NCBI RefSeq assembly: GCF_021653975.1
Contig: NZ_JAJKFK010000008.1
Location: 294,762-358,761 of the forward strand
DNA from: Amycolatopsis sp. GM8
GTDB taxonomy: Bacteria; Actinomycetota; Actinomycetes; Mycobacteriales; Pseudonocardiaceae
DNA: 64,000 nt
Direction of reading: 5' to 3'
The position numbers and the translations under genes were made by a program. A model generated the notes under the pieces. It made no database searches. It saw only the letters and a program-made list of their open reading frames with translations, and was not told where the DNA came from. Each line of letters begins with the position of its first letter. The stretch's first letter is position 1. Shown in pieces: positions 1 to 8,797 of the stretch.

Positions 1-1063
1 CGGCGATCAGTGCGAAGACGATCGAGGCCAGGCCGCGTGGACCGAACCATCCGATGAAGGCGATGGTGGGAAGTTGTGTCCGGGTCCCGAGGAGGGCGAT
101 CGCGACGGGGATCATGCGGAGCAGGGTCAGGCTGAGTACCGCGTAGAGGAAGATCTGCCAGGTTACGTGGGGTAGCAGCATGCCGACGGCGAGTGCTCCG
201 AAACCGACCCAGGTCGCGCCGGCGAGGAGTCCTCCGACGTCTTCGTTGAGTCTGGTTACCGTCAGGTCGTGGCGCCGGGAGAAATAGCCGAAGGTCATTC
301 CCGCGGTGAACGCCGCGATGAAGCCGCTGCCGTCGAGTTGCAGGGCGGTCAGGTAGGCGAGCAGTGCGGCGAGCATGGGCAGGATTTGCCGCCATTGTCC
401 GCCCAGCCATTCGCGACGGTCCGCCGCGCGGAACAACAGGCCGGTCAGTGTGCCGGAGGCGATGCCGGCGGCGAGGCCCCAGCCGATTTGTTCGGCCATG
501 GTGCGTACGACGGCCGCGGTGACGCCGGTCGACAGCTGGGCCAGCGAGATGTCGACGGCGACCAGGAAGAAGGGCACGGCGAGGCCGTCGTTGAGTCCGC
601 TTTCGACGTCGAGTGCCTGGCGGACCCGTGAGGGCACCGCTTCGTCGGTGACGACACGCTGCCCGAGTGCGGCGTCGGTCGGGCAGACCATTGTGGCGAG
701 CACGAAGGCGCCGGCGAGCGTGATGCCGGGAAGGATGAGCAGGCCGGCACCGAGGCCGGCGAGGATGGTCAGCGGCAGTCCGATGAGCAGGAGCCGGCTG
801 GGCCAGCCCAGATGCCGGCGCAGGCCCGCGAGGTCGATGCGGGTCGCGTCGCTGAACAGCAGGAACACCAGGGTGAGTTCGCAGAACCGCTGGGCGGCGA
901 TGCTTTCGAGGTGGATGTTCACGAGGTCGAGCGCGGCCGTCCCGGCGGCGAGCCCGGCCGCGGTGAAGACCATGGCCGACGTGATGCCTCGCGCGCCGAG
1001 CGGTTTGGAGACCACGCCGTACAGGACGAGGATCACTGCGATGGTGATGAGCGCGACGATCAT
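1..1063 (-). CDS. Na+/H+ antiporter (CPA1/NhaP-type), C-terminus outside window
   Basis: Integral membrane cation:proton antiporter; the family exchanges Na+ or K+ for H+. Reading from the ATG at 1063 gives MIVALITIAVILVLYGVVSK followed by about ten hydrophobic segments; the frame stays open to the window edge (354 codons), so the C-terminus is missing. Visible family hallmarks are the charged pair in LVFLLFSDATRID near residue 75, TMVCPTDAALGQRVV near 130 (the acidic transport residue) and ESGLNDGLAVPFFLV near 160. It lies downstream of the amidohydrolase operon but is separated by 285 bp, so it probably has its own promoter. Family assignment is firm; ion specificity cannot be told. Confidence 0.85.
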   Translation of the reverse strand, partial: MIVALITIAVILVLYGVVSKPLGARGITSAMVFTAAGLAAGTAALDLVNIHLESIAAQRFCELTLVFLLFSDATRIDLAGLRRHLGWPSRLLLIGLPLTILAGLGAGLLILPGITLAGAFVLATMVCPTDAALGQRVVTDEAVPSRVRQALDVESGLNDGLAVPFFLVAVDISLAQLSTGVTAAVVRTMAEQIGWGLAAGIASGTLTGLLFRAADRREWLGGQWRQILPMLAALLAYLTALQLDGSGFIAAFTAGMTFGYFSRRHDLTVTRLNEDVGGLLAGATWVGFGALAVGMLLPHVTWQIFLYAVLSLTLLRMIPVAIALLGTRTQLPTIAFIGWFGPRGLASIVFALIA

Positions 1064-1348
1064 GTGGCGTCCTCCGGCGAACTCGTGCGAGGGATCTCAC
1101 ATGGTCATTGTTTCCCGCTCATCCGGCCGTGTCGCGCCGTGCGGTCGTCGGATCTGGCAGGCAACGCGGGAGTATGTGCGGACGGCAGTACGCGGGCAGT
1201 GAATGTGCGTTGATCTTGGTGGTCCAGAACGCCATTATCGATCGGTTTACATGGGTAGTACTGCTGGTCCAGGCGGGCACCGTCGCAGGCATCATCGGTC
1301 GGCGGGCCGGCTCTCGCGTCGCACGCGTGGCCGGCCCACCTGGCGGGT
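1064..1348. other. intergenic region upstream of the antiporter
   Basis: This 285-bp gap between two same-strand genes holds no recognisable gene. It contains an AT-richer patch around 1230-1255 that could carry the antiporter promoter on the minus strand, but I cannot assign boxes with confidence. Confidence 0.3.
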
Positions 1349-2719
1349 TCAAGCGGGAAGCGGCAGCCCAGCGGCGTGGAACATCCGGTCCCGGGAGGCC
1401 GCGGCTTCCTCGAAGACGGTGTCACCTCCGTTCAGCACGCCGTTCTCCTTGAGCACGTCGCCGGCCACCACGACCAGGTCGACGTTCCCGGCGTGACCGC
1501 CCGCGACGATCGTGGCCGCCACGTCGGTGGCGGGCAGGAGGTTGTGGTGGTCGAGACGGATCATGATCAGGTCGGCCTCCTTGCCCGGGGTCAGGCTGCC
1601 GGTGCGGTCGTCGATCCCCGCGGCTCGCGCGCCCTCGATGGTTGCGAAGGAGATCAGGTCGGCGGCGTCGAAGGTCGGCAGGTCGGGGACGCGGTCCATG
1701 GACCCGGCGGCACCGGCGAGGATCAGTTGCTGGTAGGCGAGCGTTGTCCGCATGACGCCGAACATGTCACCGCTCACGATGGTCTCGGTGTCGACGCTGA
1801 GGCTCGGCCGGACACCGGCGGCGAGCAGCCGGTTGGTCGCGGGCTGACCCAGTCCCGGCATGAAGACCTCCAGGGCGCCGGCCACGGAAGCGGTGGCTCC
1901 GTGTGCGGCCAGCATCTTCAGTTCCTCGTCGGTCGACGTGCAGCAGTGGATGAACGTCATGTCCGAGGCCAGGAGCCCGGTCTTGTCCAGTTGCCGGATG
2001 GCCTGCTGTTCAGCGCCCCAATCACCGAGCCCGACGTGCATGCTGATCCGCAGGCCCAGCTCCCGGGCAAGGCGGATGTCCTGCTCGGACACCTCAGGGG
2101 TGGACAGCTCCGGTCCCCGCAGCATCGCGTTCAGCGTGACGCGCGCCGAGTCGTCGGCCAACACCTCGTTCCGGATGCGACGGATGTCATCGGGGTGCGT
2201 ACGTGCGCTACCGAACTGCCATTGTTCGGCCTCTGTCGACGGCCAGCCATGGTCGAAGACGGCTCGGATGCCCGATTCCCAGTGAGCCGCGATCGCCGCG
2301 TCCGAGTGCTCCGGGCTGTTACTGATGTGGGACTCGTCGCGAACCGTCGTCACGCCGGAGTCCAGCGACATCAGGTCCGCCGCCAAGTTCCCGATGTGCA
2401 CGTCCTGCGGGTCGAAGTACTGGCCGAGGCCGATCTGAACCCGGCTGCGGTACTCCTGGTACGTCCAGGCGGGACCCAGGTTGCGCAGCGCTCCCTGCCA
2501 GTTGTGCCGGTGGGTGTCGATGAAGCCGGGCAGTACGGCGTTCCCCGTGCCGTCGACGATCCGGGCCCGGTCGTCGGTCAGGTCCTGGCCGACCGCCACG
2601 ATCCTGCCGCCGGCGATGAGGACGTCACCCACGAAGTTGCCGAGCTCGATGTCCTGGGTCATCAAGTACGCGCCCCTGACCAGGATGCGCTCTTTTTTCT
2701 GCTGATGGTTGCGGGACAT
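1349..2719 (-). CDS. amidohydrolase (cytosine/triazine deaminase-like)
   Basis: Metal-dependent amidohydrolase-superfamily enzyme of 456 aa, expected to hydrolyse a C-N or C-Cl bond on a cyclic substrate in the cytosol. Metal-site motifs in order: DTHRHNWQG (HxH, near residue 69), ISMHVG (near 229), FIHCC (near 256) and SVDTET (catalytic Asp, near 310), followed by the C-terminal beta-sandwich motif GSLTPGKEADLIMI. The ATG at 2719 is preceded by AAAGGA. It is third in a minus-strand run after the epimerase and the DMT transporter, suggesting the transporter moves its substrate or product. The sequence most resembles the chlorohydrolase/deaminase branch; the substrate is unknown. Confidence 0.8.
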   Translation of the reverse strand: MSRNHQQKKERILVRGAYLMTQDIELGNFVGDVLIAGGRIVAVGQDLTDDRARIVDGTGNAVLPGFIDTHRHNWQGALRNLGPAWTYQEYRSRVQIGLGQYFDPQDVHIGNLAADLMSLDSGVTTVRDESHISNSPEHSDAAIAAHWESGIRAVFDHGWPSTEAEQWQFGSARTHPDDIRRIRNEVLADDSARVTLNAMLRGPELSTPEVSEQDIRLARELGLRISMHVGLGDWGAEQQAIRQLDKTGLLASDMTFIHCCTSTDEELKMLAAHGATASVAGALEVFMPGLGQPATNRLLAAGVRPSLSVDTETIVSGDMFGVMRTTLAYQQLILAGAAGSMDRVPDLPTFDAADLISFATIEGARAAGIDDRTGSLTPGKEADLIMIRLDHHNLLPATDVAATIVAGGHAGNVDLVVVAGDVLKENGVLNGGDTVFEEAAASRDRMFHAAGLPLPA

Positions 2720-2795
2720 CTGTGGTTCCTTTCACGCCGTGAGCGGCACTGTGTTGCTTTGTTCGGTGAGGTGGGAAGGGAACGGCTGGGCAGGA

Positions 2796-3836
2796 TCACC
2801 CTCGCCCGCTGGTGCCACGCGGGCGCCGGGCGGCGATCCAGACGGCGGCGAACGTGAGCAACGCGCCGACGATGGTGAGGGTCGAGGGGGACCGGCCGCC
2901 GGTGGGAAACAGGAAGTCCAGCGCGATCGAACTGGCCAGCTGCCCCGCGATCGAGGCCATGCTCAGCAGCAGGACACCGATTCGGCGTACCAGGAGCGCC
3001 GAGGCGCCGATGAAGACCACGCCGCACAGGCCGCCGAGGTAGACCCACCAGCTGGTGGGCAGCAAGTGTCCCGGCGTTCCGCGGACGAGGGTCTTCACTC
3101 CCCAGGCGGCGATGAGGAAGACCGCTCCGACGCAGAAGTTGAGCCAGGTCGCGGCCAGCGGCGAGCCCGATGCCGCGGTCGACGCCCCGTTCAGGGACTG
3201 CTGCACGCCGAGCAGGAAACCCGCGGCGATGGCGGCGAGGGCCGGCAAGATGATGGTGGCCGGCGCGGGGGTGCCGGCGAAGCGGGGCAGGGCGGACACG
3301 ACAGCGGCCACCAGGATGACGGCCGCTCCCGCGAGCCGAGCCGCACCCGGACGTTGCCTCCGGACGCCCCCGATGCCCCGTGCGTCGACGATCAGCCCAC
3401 CGAGGGTCTGGCCCGCGATGGCGGCCACGGTGAACACGGCGATGCCGGTGACCAGCGCGGCGGTCGACTGTGCCAGCGCGAACGTGCCGCCGAGCACGCC
3501 GGCCAGCAGATACCGGCGGGGGAGCCGGCCGTCGCGGGCGGCACTGCCGAGCGTGCGCAGCGCGCGGCGCAGCTTGGGCGAGAAGACCGCGATGATGGTC
3601 ACCAGCAGCAGACCGCCGGAGAAGCTGATCGCCGCCGCGGCGATGCCATCGTCGAGGCGATGGCTGAGCTCCCCGTTCACCCTGGCTTGTACGGGCACCA
3701 CAATGCCGGCGGCGATGGCCGCCACCACGGCCAGGAAAGCGCCACGTGAGGTGGAAGGACGGGACTGCCCGGACGGTTGCGGATCGGGTTCGGCATGACG
3801 CCGGCCTGACCTCGGCGGTCCGGTGGGAGTGCTCAT
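2796..3836 (-). CDS. DMT-family transporter (DUF606/YdcZ duplicated type)
   Basis: Ten-helix membrane protein of 346 aa built from two similar halves, as in YdcZ/DUF606 members of the drug/metabolite transporter superfamily. Both halves carry the same pattern: residues about 33-60 (GIVVPVQARVNGELSH) and about 200-215 (GFLLGVQQSLNGASTA), each followed by a Gly-rich helix. The first 30 residues are polar and Pro-rich. Translation starts at the ATG at 3836 after GGAGGAACC. It lies between the epimerase and the amidohydrolase genes with short spacers, consistent with one operon. Direction of transport and substrate are not visible. Confidence 0.75.
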   Translation of the reverse strand: MSTPTGPPRSGRRHAEPDPQPSGQSRPSTSRGAFLAVVAAIAAGIVVPVQARVNGELSHRLDDGIAAAAISFSGGLLLVTIIAVFSPKLRRALRTLGSAARDGRLPRRYLLAGVLGGTFALAQSTAALVTGIAVFTVAAIAGQTLGGLIVDARGIGGVRRQRPGAARLAGAAVILVAAVVSALPRFAGTPAPATIILPALAAIAAGFLLGVQQSLNGASTAASGSPLAATWLNFCVGAVFLIAAWGVKTLVRGTPGHLLPTSWWVYLGGLCGVVFIGASALLVRRIGVLLLSMASIAGQLASSIALDFLFPTGGRSPSTLTIVGALLTFAAVWIAARRPRGTSGRG

Positions 3837-3917
3837 GGTGGTTCCTCCAAAAGAGGAGGTGGCTGGGGCAGAGAGCCTGTCCCAGCCACCGGGGGTGTGT
3901 CGGGAACGCCTCTTTGC

Positions 3918-4796
3918 TCAGAACTTCGTGCTTGCGATGTCGTCGAGGATCGACGGCCGCCGCGGAGACCAGCCGAGCACGCGCCGCGCGGTTTCACCGG
4001 ACGCCTGCTGGTCGAGCAGGAGTGCCTCGCCGAGCAGGCCGAGCCGGTCGAGCGTCTGGGCGACGGGCTCGGGCTCGACCCTCCCGGACAGGCCGATGGA
4101 ACGGCTCACCGCCTCGCTGATCTCCCGCACGGTCGGGTTCACACCGCTGGCACCGAGGAAGTACGAGCCGGCCGGGGCCTTCTCCAGCGCGAGCACGTAC
4201 AGCTCGGCCAGGTCGTCCACGTGCACGGTGGTCCAGTGCTGGTCGCCAGGGCCGACCATGGTGAGGGCGGGGGCGCCGCCTCCGGTCCGCGGACCGGCTG
4301 CGACGACGTTCACCAGGCCGCCGCCGTGGCCGTAGACCAGAGCCGGCGCGACCACCGACGTACGGACACCCGTCGTCTCGCGCACGACCTTCGCGATCGG
4401 CACCCGCCAGGCTGTCAGGTCAGGGGAGTTCGTGGCGGTCGACTCGGTGATCGCCGAGCTGCTGCCGTGCACCCAGACGCCGGTGGTGTGCACGAACGGC
4501 CGGTCCGTGTTCCGCAGCGCGCGGAGGAAGCTGGTGACCGCGGTCTCGTCGACGGTCGCGCTCGTCTCGTCGCCGGGCGACGCGACGTGGATCACGCCGT
4601 CGGTCGCGGCCGCGAGCTCCTGCAGGGCCGCACCGTCCGACAGGTCGGCGATCGCCGGCTTGGCACCCTTGGCCAGGACCACGTCGGCCTTCTCCGCGGA
4701 GCGGACCACGGCGGTGACCTGATGCCCCGTGGAGACGAGCCGGTCGAGCACCGAGCCTCCGACGTAGCCGGTGCCACCTGTGAGCAGTACGTGCAT
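3918..4796 (-). CDS. NAD-dependent epimerase/dehydratase (atypical extended SDR)
   Basis: Extended short-chain dehydrogenase of 292 aa. The Rossmann motif GGTGYVGG lies at residues 7-14, and GVIHVASPGDE (near 73) is the fourth-strand motif. The canonical YxxxK is not clear at its usual place, so the catalytic activity is uncertain. I start at the ATG at 4796, not at an upstream start 90 bp away, because it is preceded by GGAAGAGGAAG and gives the expected N-terminus MHVLLTGGTG. It is the first gene of the minus-strand run leading to the transporter and amidohydrolase, divergent from the LysR gene, which likely regulates it. Confidence 0.75.
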   Translation of the reverse strand: MHVLLTGGTGYVGGSVLDRLVSTGHQVTAVVRSAEKADVVLAKGAKPAIADLSDGAALQELAAATDGVIHVASPGDETSATVDETAVTSFLRALRNTDRPFVHTTGVWVHGSSSAITESTATNSPDLTAWRVPIAKVVRETTGVRTSVVAPALVYGHGGGLVNVVAAGPRTGGGAPALTMVGPGDQHWTTVHVDDLAELYVLALEKAPAGSYFLGASGVNPTVREISEAVSRSIGLSGRVEPEPVAQTLDRLGLLGEALLLDQQASGETARRVLGWSPRRPSILDDIASTKF

Positions 4797-4957
4797 AGGT
4801 CTTCCTCTTCCGTGAGCTGGGTCGGTGAACCGGGCCCGTCTGCCGGAGGGAGATCCCGGCGCTGGCCCGCACGACCAAACATTCACCCGGCGCAGCTATC
4901 GTGTCCAACGAATGTTTCCGAATGTGCAATCGAAGCTTTCGATCACTAGGGGATGCG
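4797..4957. promoter_or_regulatory. divergent promoter region with putative LysR operators
   Basis: Intergenic region between the epimerase operon and the LysR gene. Two CGAATGT repeats start at 4909 and 4919, one helical turn apart. An inverted copy (ACATTC) lies at 4880, and ATCGAAGCTTTCGAT (4929-4943) is a perfect inverted repeat around GCT. LysR regulators usually bind such repeats between divergent genes. The assignment is inferred from position and symmetry. Confidence 0.45.
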
Positions 4958-5857
4958 GTGGACCAGCGGAGACTGGAGTACTTCGTCACTGTCGCCGAGG
5001 AGCTGAACTTCACGCGGGCGGCCCAGCGGCTGCACGTCACACAGTCGACGCTCTCGGCAGGTATCAAGGCGCTGGAGAACGATCTGAGAGTGGAGCTGCT
5101 CGTTCGTTCCACCCGGTCGGTGAGGCTTACCGAAGCCGGTTCGGTATTCCTGGCCGAGGCGCGCACCGCCATTGAGGCGCTCGATCGGGCCCGTGCCGCG
5201 GTGGAGCCGTTGTCCACGGGACTGCGCGGCCGTCTCACCGTGGGCATCCTCAATGGACTGACCGCGATCGACATTCCCGCGCTGGCGGGCGACTTCCATC
5301 GGTGTCACCCCGAGGTGCGGCTACGCACGGAGACGTCCCAACGGGGGACCGCCGGCCTGATCGAGAGGATCAAGGAGAGCCACGTGGACGTGGCCTTTGT
5401 GGGAACCGAAATCCGGGATGAGCACCTGAGGATACGGCCCATCAAGAAGTTCGAGATCGCGTTGCTGGTTCCGGCCGATCACCCGCTGGCCGACCGGACG
5501 GCCGTGGGGCTGCGGGACATCGCGGAGGAGGTCTTCGTCGACATGCCGGCGGGTTTCGGGCACCGGCAGGTCGCGGACGAAGCCTTCGCGAGCGCGGAAC
5601 TTTCCCGCCGTGTCCTGATCGAGGTCTCCGACATCACCACAATCGCGGACTACGTTGCTCATGGCCTCGGTGTCGCTCTCCTGCCCCCGGAGTTCGCCGA
5701 ACCGGTCGGCGACACGGTGAAGGTCGTAGCGCTGCGCGACGTCCAGCTCTCCTGGACGCTCAGCGTGGTCGCGTCGGCGAGCCGGCCGCCCACACGGGCG
5801 CTGCACGCCTTCCTCGACCTGATCCCGCACCACATCCGACGCGACCGGGTGTTCTGA
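4958..5857 (+). CDS. LysR-family transcriptional regulator
   Basis: LysR regulator of 299 aa with an N-terminal winged helix-turn-helix (residues 1-60, RLEYFVTVAEELNFTRAAQR then HVTQSTLSAGIKALE) and an effector-binding domain. I prefer the GTG at 4958, preceded by AGGGG, because it gives the usual start VDQRRLEYF; an upstream start at 4901 adds 19 residues with no family match. It is divergent from the epimerase/transporter/amidohydrolase operon, the usual arrangement for a LysR activator and its target. The effector is unknown. Confidence 0.85.
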   Translation: MDQRRLEYFVTVAEELNFTRAAQRLHVTQSTLSAGIKALENDLRVELLVRSTRSVRLTEAGSVFLAEARTAIEALDRARAAVEPLSTGLRGRLTVGILNGLTAIDIPALAGDFHRCHPEVRLRTETSQRGTAGLIERIKESHVDVAFVGTEIRDEHLRIRPIKKFEIALLVPADHPLADRTAVGLRDIAEEVFVDMPAGFGHRQVADEAFASAELSRRVLIEVSDITTIADYVAHGLGVALLPPEFAEPVGDTVKVVALRDVQLSWTLSVVASASRPPTRALHAFLDLIPHHIRRDRVF

Positions 5858-5865
5858 CTCCGCCC

Positions 5866-6372
5866 TCAGCCGTGCTGAATCCACGTGGTCTTCAGAGCCA
5901 CATAGTTGTCAATGGCGTGGCGGGAAAGGTCCGGCCGAAACCGGACTGCCGGAAGCCGCCGAACGGCGTGGTGAGCCCGCGAGATCTGAGGTCCAGACGG
6001 ACGCGGCCAGTACGCACTGCGTCGCGTTGGCCATGGAGACGGCCTCCTCCTCGGTGCGGAAGCGCGAAAGAACCGCAACCGGACCGAAGATCTAGGAAGT
6101 GGTCCGCGAGCACGTCCGCGACCACCGTGGGTGTGAGGAACGCGCGCGAGTCACCGATGGTCAGCCTGTCGCCCCTGGCAAGCACAGTGCCGTCTTCCGC
6201 GCTGCGCTGGATCGCGTGTTCGACGGTGTCCGCGTGGGCTTCCGAGGCGAGCGCGCCCGTCCCGCTTGCCAAGTCGGCGGGATCGCCCGGCTGGTAGGCC
6301 TTCGTGGCGTCGATGAACGTAGCCGCGAAGTCGTCGTAGAGCTTGTCCTGGACCAGGATGTCGAGAATTTGA
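5866..6372 (-). pseudogene. aldehyde dehydrogenase remnant (C-terminal third)
   Basis: Decayed minus-strand fragment of an NAD-dependent aldehyde dehydrogenase. Recognisable pieces, 5' to 3', are ILVQDKLYDDF, AYQPGDPADL, RSAEDGTVL, FLTPTVVADV, TTPFGGFRQSGFGR and the typical C-terminus AIDNYVALKTTWIQ. They lie in at least two reading frames with material lost between FLTPTVVADV and FGGFRQSG. The N-terminal cofactor domain and catalytic Cys/Glu are absent. It cannot encode an active enzyme. Confidence 0.8.
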
Positions 6373-6451
6373 CAGGCCTCTTGCAGTCCTGGAAGACGGA
6401 ACGGAGTGATGTTCTCGGCAAGGCAGCATCACCAACAACACGACCGCCCTG

Positions 6452-6763
6452 CGTGAGGTCTGCCGCGGCAGCAAAACGAGCACTGAACATCTTCATTTGC
6501 AGCTTCGCCATTGGCCGTCCGGCACTAGACAGGACTTCGTCGTCATAGCACCCGCCTGGGTCCGTACCGGCATCGGCGGCCCCGACGCGCGCCTGTCCGT
6601 CGACGAAAGTATTCCAAACCTGGCGGACGTCCTCCTCGAGAAGAGGATGCGACCCGGTCTGGAATACCTCGACTACCTCGGGAAAATCGTGCCGTGGGGG
6701 CCTAGTGTTGTCGTTCCGGGTATAGTGATCGCTACATTCGCAAGATTGGGGACGGCAGAGTGA
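6452..6763 (+). pseudogene. short-chain dehydrogenase remnant (C-terminal part)
   Basis: Two frames together reconstruct the C-terminal part of a classical SDR: AKRALNIFICSFAIGRPALD (expected near the YxxxK helix) in one frame, then VVIAPAWVRTGIGGPDARL and ESIPNLADVLL in another. The N-terminal Rossmann region is missing and a frameshift separates the pieces near 6535. It is head to head with the aldehyde dehydrogenase remnant, so this stretch is a decayed oxidoreductase locus. Confidence 0.7.
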
Positions 6764-7224
6764 CGAGCACCTTGGACGTCGGAGACGCACTGGTCTGTAC
6801 CCATGCCGGTCCGGGCGGCCCGGTTGCCGGCTGCGCGGATTCCTGCTCGTGGGTCGCGATTCGATGATCGAGTCGAGCGTCCTGTGTGGACAGTCTGGTG
6901 AGTGGCTGTCCGCGTGGGAGCCGGGACGGTGTCCGGAGTGGAGTCGTTCGGGCTGATCCGGCGGGATGCCCGGGGTGGAAGGGCTCCGGTCCGGGTGCTG
7001 ACTGAGCGGCACGGGGTGCGTCTTCAGGCGCTGGGGTCCGCGGTGCTGTGGGCGGATCTGGCTCAGGCGCGCAAGCGCCCGTACCGGGCGTACGGTGTCG
7101 ACGTATGTCGCTGCCAGTCGCCCGCAGATCGAGTTGGAGGCCCGCAACCGCGCCGGCGTGGTGATGGGTTCGTGCGGCAGGCCTATTCGCTGGGGCACGA
7201 CGCCGCGTTCACCGAACTGGCCGG
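6764..7224. other. no recognisable gene
   Basis: About 460 bp without a recognisable protein. A plus-strand frame at 6902-7243 is open but its Arg/Gly-rich translation resembles no family I know and looks like a chance frame in high-GC DNA. I regard this as decayed sequence between two gene fragments. Confidence 0.4.
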
Positions 7225-7953
7225 TCACCGGCCGGTCGGCTGAGTGCGCCAGGTTCCGCGGAGAAGCGTTGCCACGGATCGGGTTTGGTCGTCCAGGGAC
7301 GGCGTCGTGCCGGCGAATGTCCAGGGGGAGCCGAGTTTCAGCAATGATTCGTGTTTGCTGTGGTAGTAGTCGGCGTGGACGCTGATCGCGAGTCCGCCGG
7401 CGCCGTGGGCGGCGGCGACGAGATGCGGATGAAACCGCGTGGAGATCCAGGTCTGGTCGGTGGCGATGGGCAGGCCGTCCGCCCAGACCCCGCTGAACGG
7501 GTAGAAGCGCGCACCGGGTATCTCGTGCTCGAACAGTGCGAAGATCACGCGGTCGAGTCCGGGAATGCCTTCGACGATCCCGATTTCCTCGCCGCGCGCT
7601 CCCCAGGAACGCAGACAGGAGAGTGCGAGCGCCGCGAGTTCCTGGTTGCCGCACTCGCTGGCGTCGGATTGCAGGCACACCACGTACTTCGGCGCTGGCC
7701 GCGGGTCGATTGGTACCTCGTCGATGCCGAGGAAGACGTCGTCGCAGGTCATGGTGACCTGGGTGGGACTGCCGTCGCCGAACAGGAGGTCCGCGGATTT
7801 CTCGTCGCGGACGTCGACGACGCCGAACCGGCTCGCCAATGCGCGCAGGATCGGTGCGGCGCCCGGCGCGGCCGGCCACAGCCCGGCGAGGTATCCACCG
7901 CCGAGCACGTGGACGACGTCGAGGTGCGCGAGCAACTCGATCCCGGCCGCCAA
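7225..7953 (-). pseudogene. polysaccharide pyruvyl transferase-family fragment
   Basis: Open frame of 242 codons matching the C-terminal two thirds of a polysaccharide pyruvyl transferase-like protein: VVHVLGGGYLAGLWP near the start, then ATDQTWISTRFHPHLVAAAH and HADYYHSKHESLLKLGS, the conserved C-terminal sugar-nucleotide fold motif. Full-length members have roughly another hundred N-terminal residues carrying the first Rossmann-like half; these are absent. The only start is a weak TTG at 7953 with no clear ribosome site, and the frame is bounded directly by the stop codon of the deaminase upstream. It is most likely a truncated gene, though a residual product cannot be excluded. Confidence 0.6.
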
Positions 7954-8004
7954 GCGTGGCTCGGGGGAGTTGGGCCTCAGGGCCGGCCTGGCCTGGACGC
8001 CGAT

Positions 8005-8448
8005 TCAACGCGAGAGAAGCTCGATGGCGTCATCGAGGGGCATGAAGGTGCGCTTCAGCGGGAGAAGTGACCAATCGATGGTTCCGCTCGGAAAGAGGTC
8101 TCTGACCGGGTAGCGGGTGACCGCTTCGATTGGGGCCGCATATATGACGGACCGTATACCGGCCCAGACGGCGGCGGAGGCGCACATGACGCAGGGCTCG
8201 CACGACGTGTAGAGAACCCCTCCGGTGAGGTCGGTGGTTCCGAGATTCCGGCATGCCGCCCTGATTGCGCAGACCTCCCCGTGCGCCGTCGGGTCGAGCG
8301 TGCTGTCGATGGCAACGGCCTCGAGGCTCACGACGTTCCCATCGAGCACGACGGCAGCGCCGAACGCGCCATCGCCGCGGTCGAATGCGGCTTTCGCGAC
8401 GGCGACGGTCTGCTCGAGCAGGTCGAGATCGCTGGTGAAGGGAGTCAA
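8005..8448 (-). CDS. nucleoside/nucleobase deaminase (CDA superfamily)
   Basis: Zinc-dependent cytidine-deaminase-fold enzyme of 147 aa, of the guanine deaminase/TadA-like branch. The zinc site is complete: THG-E as TAHGEVCAIRAA (His and Glu near residue 54) and SCEPCVMC (two Cys near residue 85). It would deaminate a purine or pyrimidine base or nucleoside in the cytosol. It is transcribed divergently from the nucleoside importer operon. The GntR-type box at 8547-8560 lies 99 bp upstream of its start, so it probably belongs to the same regulon. The exact substrate is not visible. Confidence 0.8.
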   Translation of the reverse strand: MTPFTSDLDLLEQTVAVAKAAFDRGDGAFGAAVVLDGNVVSLEAVAIDSTLDPTAHGEVCAIRAACRNLGTTDLTGGVLYTSCEPCVMCASAAVWAGIRSVIYAAPIEAVTRYPVRDLFPSGTIDWSLLPLKRTFMPLDDAIELLSR

Positions 8449-8546
8449 GCGGGCACCTCCGCCACGGAGGTGCGGAAAACGAGCCGAACCCGTTGCCGCA
8501 TCTGAGCTTCCTTATCTGCCGGCGTGCGTGAAAGGTTGGGAACAAG

Positions 8547-8560
8547 AAGATTATGATCTT
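8547..8560. promoter_or_regulatory. putative GntR operator, copy 1
   Basis: AAGATTATGATCTT. It differs at one of 14 positions from the perfect palindrome AAGATTATAATCTT at 22531-22544, which abuts the GntR gene. It sits in the divergent region between the deaminase and the importer operon. The shared motif is seen directly; binding by that GntR protein is inferred. Confidence 0.7.
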
Positions 8561-8742
8561 TCGCTGAACCTACCTTCCTGGCAGTGTCCGCTTCGTGTCA
8601 GCGCGATTACTGCCATGTTTCAGTACAAGCGGGTCTGACCCAACGTGACCTGAATCTGTTTCACCTCACCTCCTTGGGTTAGAGCGAACGATCGGTCTCG
8701 TTTACCTGGGTGTCAGTCACAAGTTCGCTGTCACCCTTATGC

Positions 8743-8754
8743 AAAACGTTTTGT
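8743..8754. promoter_or_regulatory. putative LacI-family operator, copy 1
   Basis: Perfect 12-bp palindrome CAAAACGTTTTG centred on CG, as in LacI/PurR-type boxes. It ends 43 bp before the start of the importer operon. An identical copy lies at 18687-18698 upstream of the LacI gene, so the LacI protein probably controls both transcripts. Confidence 0.8.
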
Positions 8755-8797
8755 TCTCTTACGGTCTTCCCACACAACACCTGAGAAAGGAAGACCA

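Noticed and set aside
1376..2857. Long plus-strand open frame antisense to the amidohydrolase
   Set aside because: Its translation is an Arg/Gly/Val-rich mirror of the minus-strand gene and has no family features; third-position GC bias explains such frames.
6161..8008. Minus-strand frame of more than 600 codons across the decayed region
   Set aside because: It runs out of frame through the pyruvyl-transferase fragment and antisense to the SDR remnant; composition is Arg/Pro-rich with no domain.
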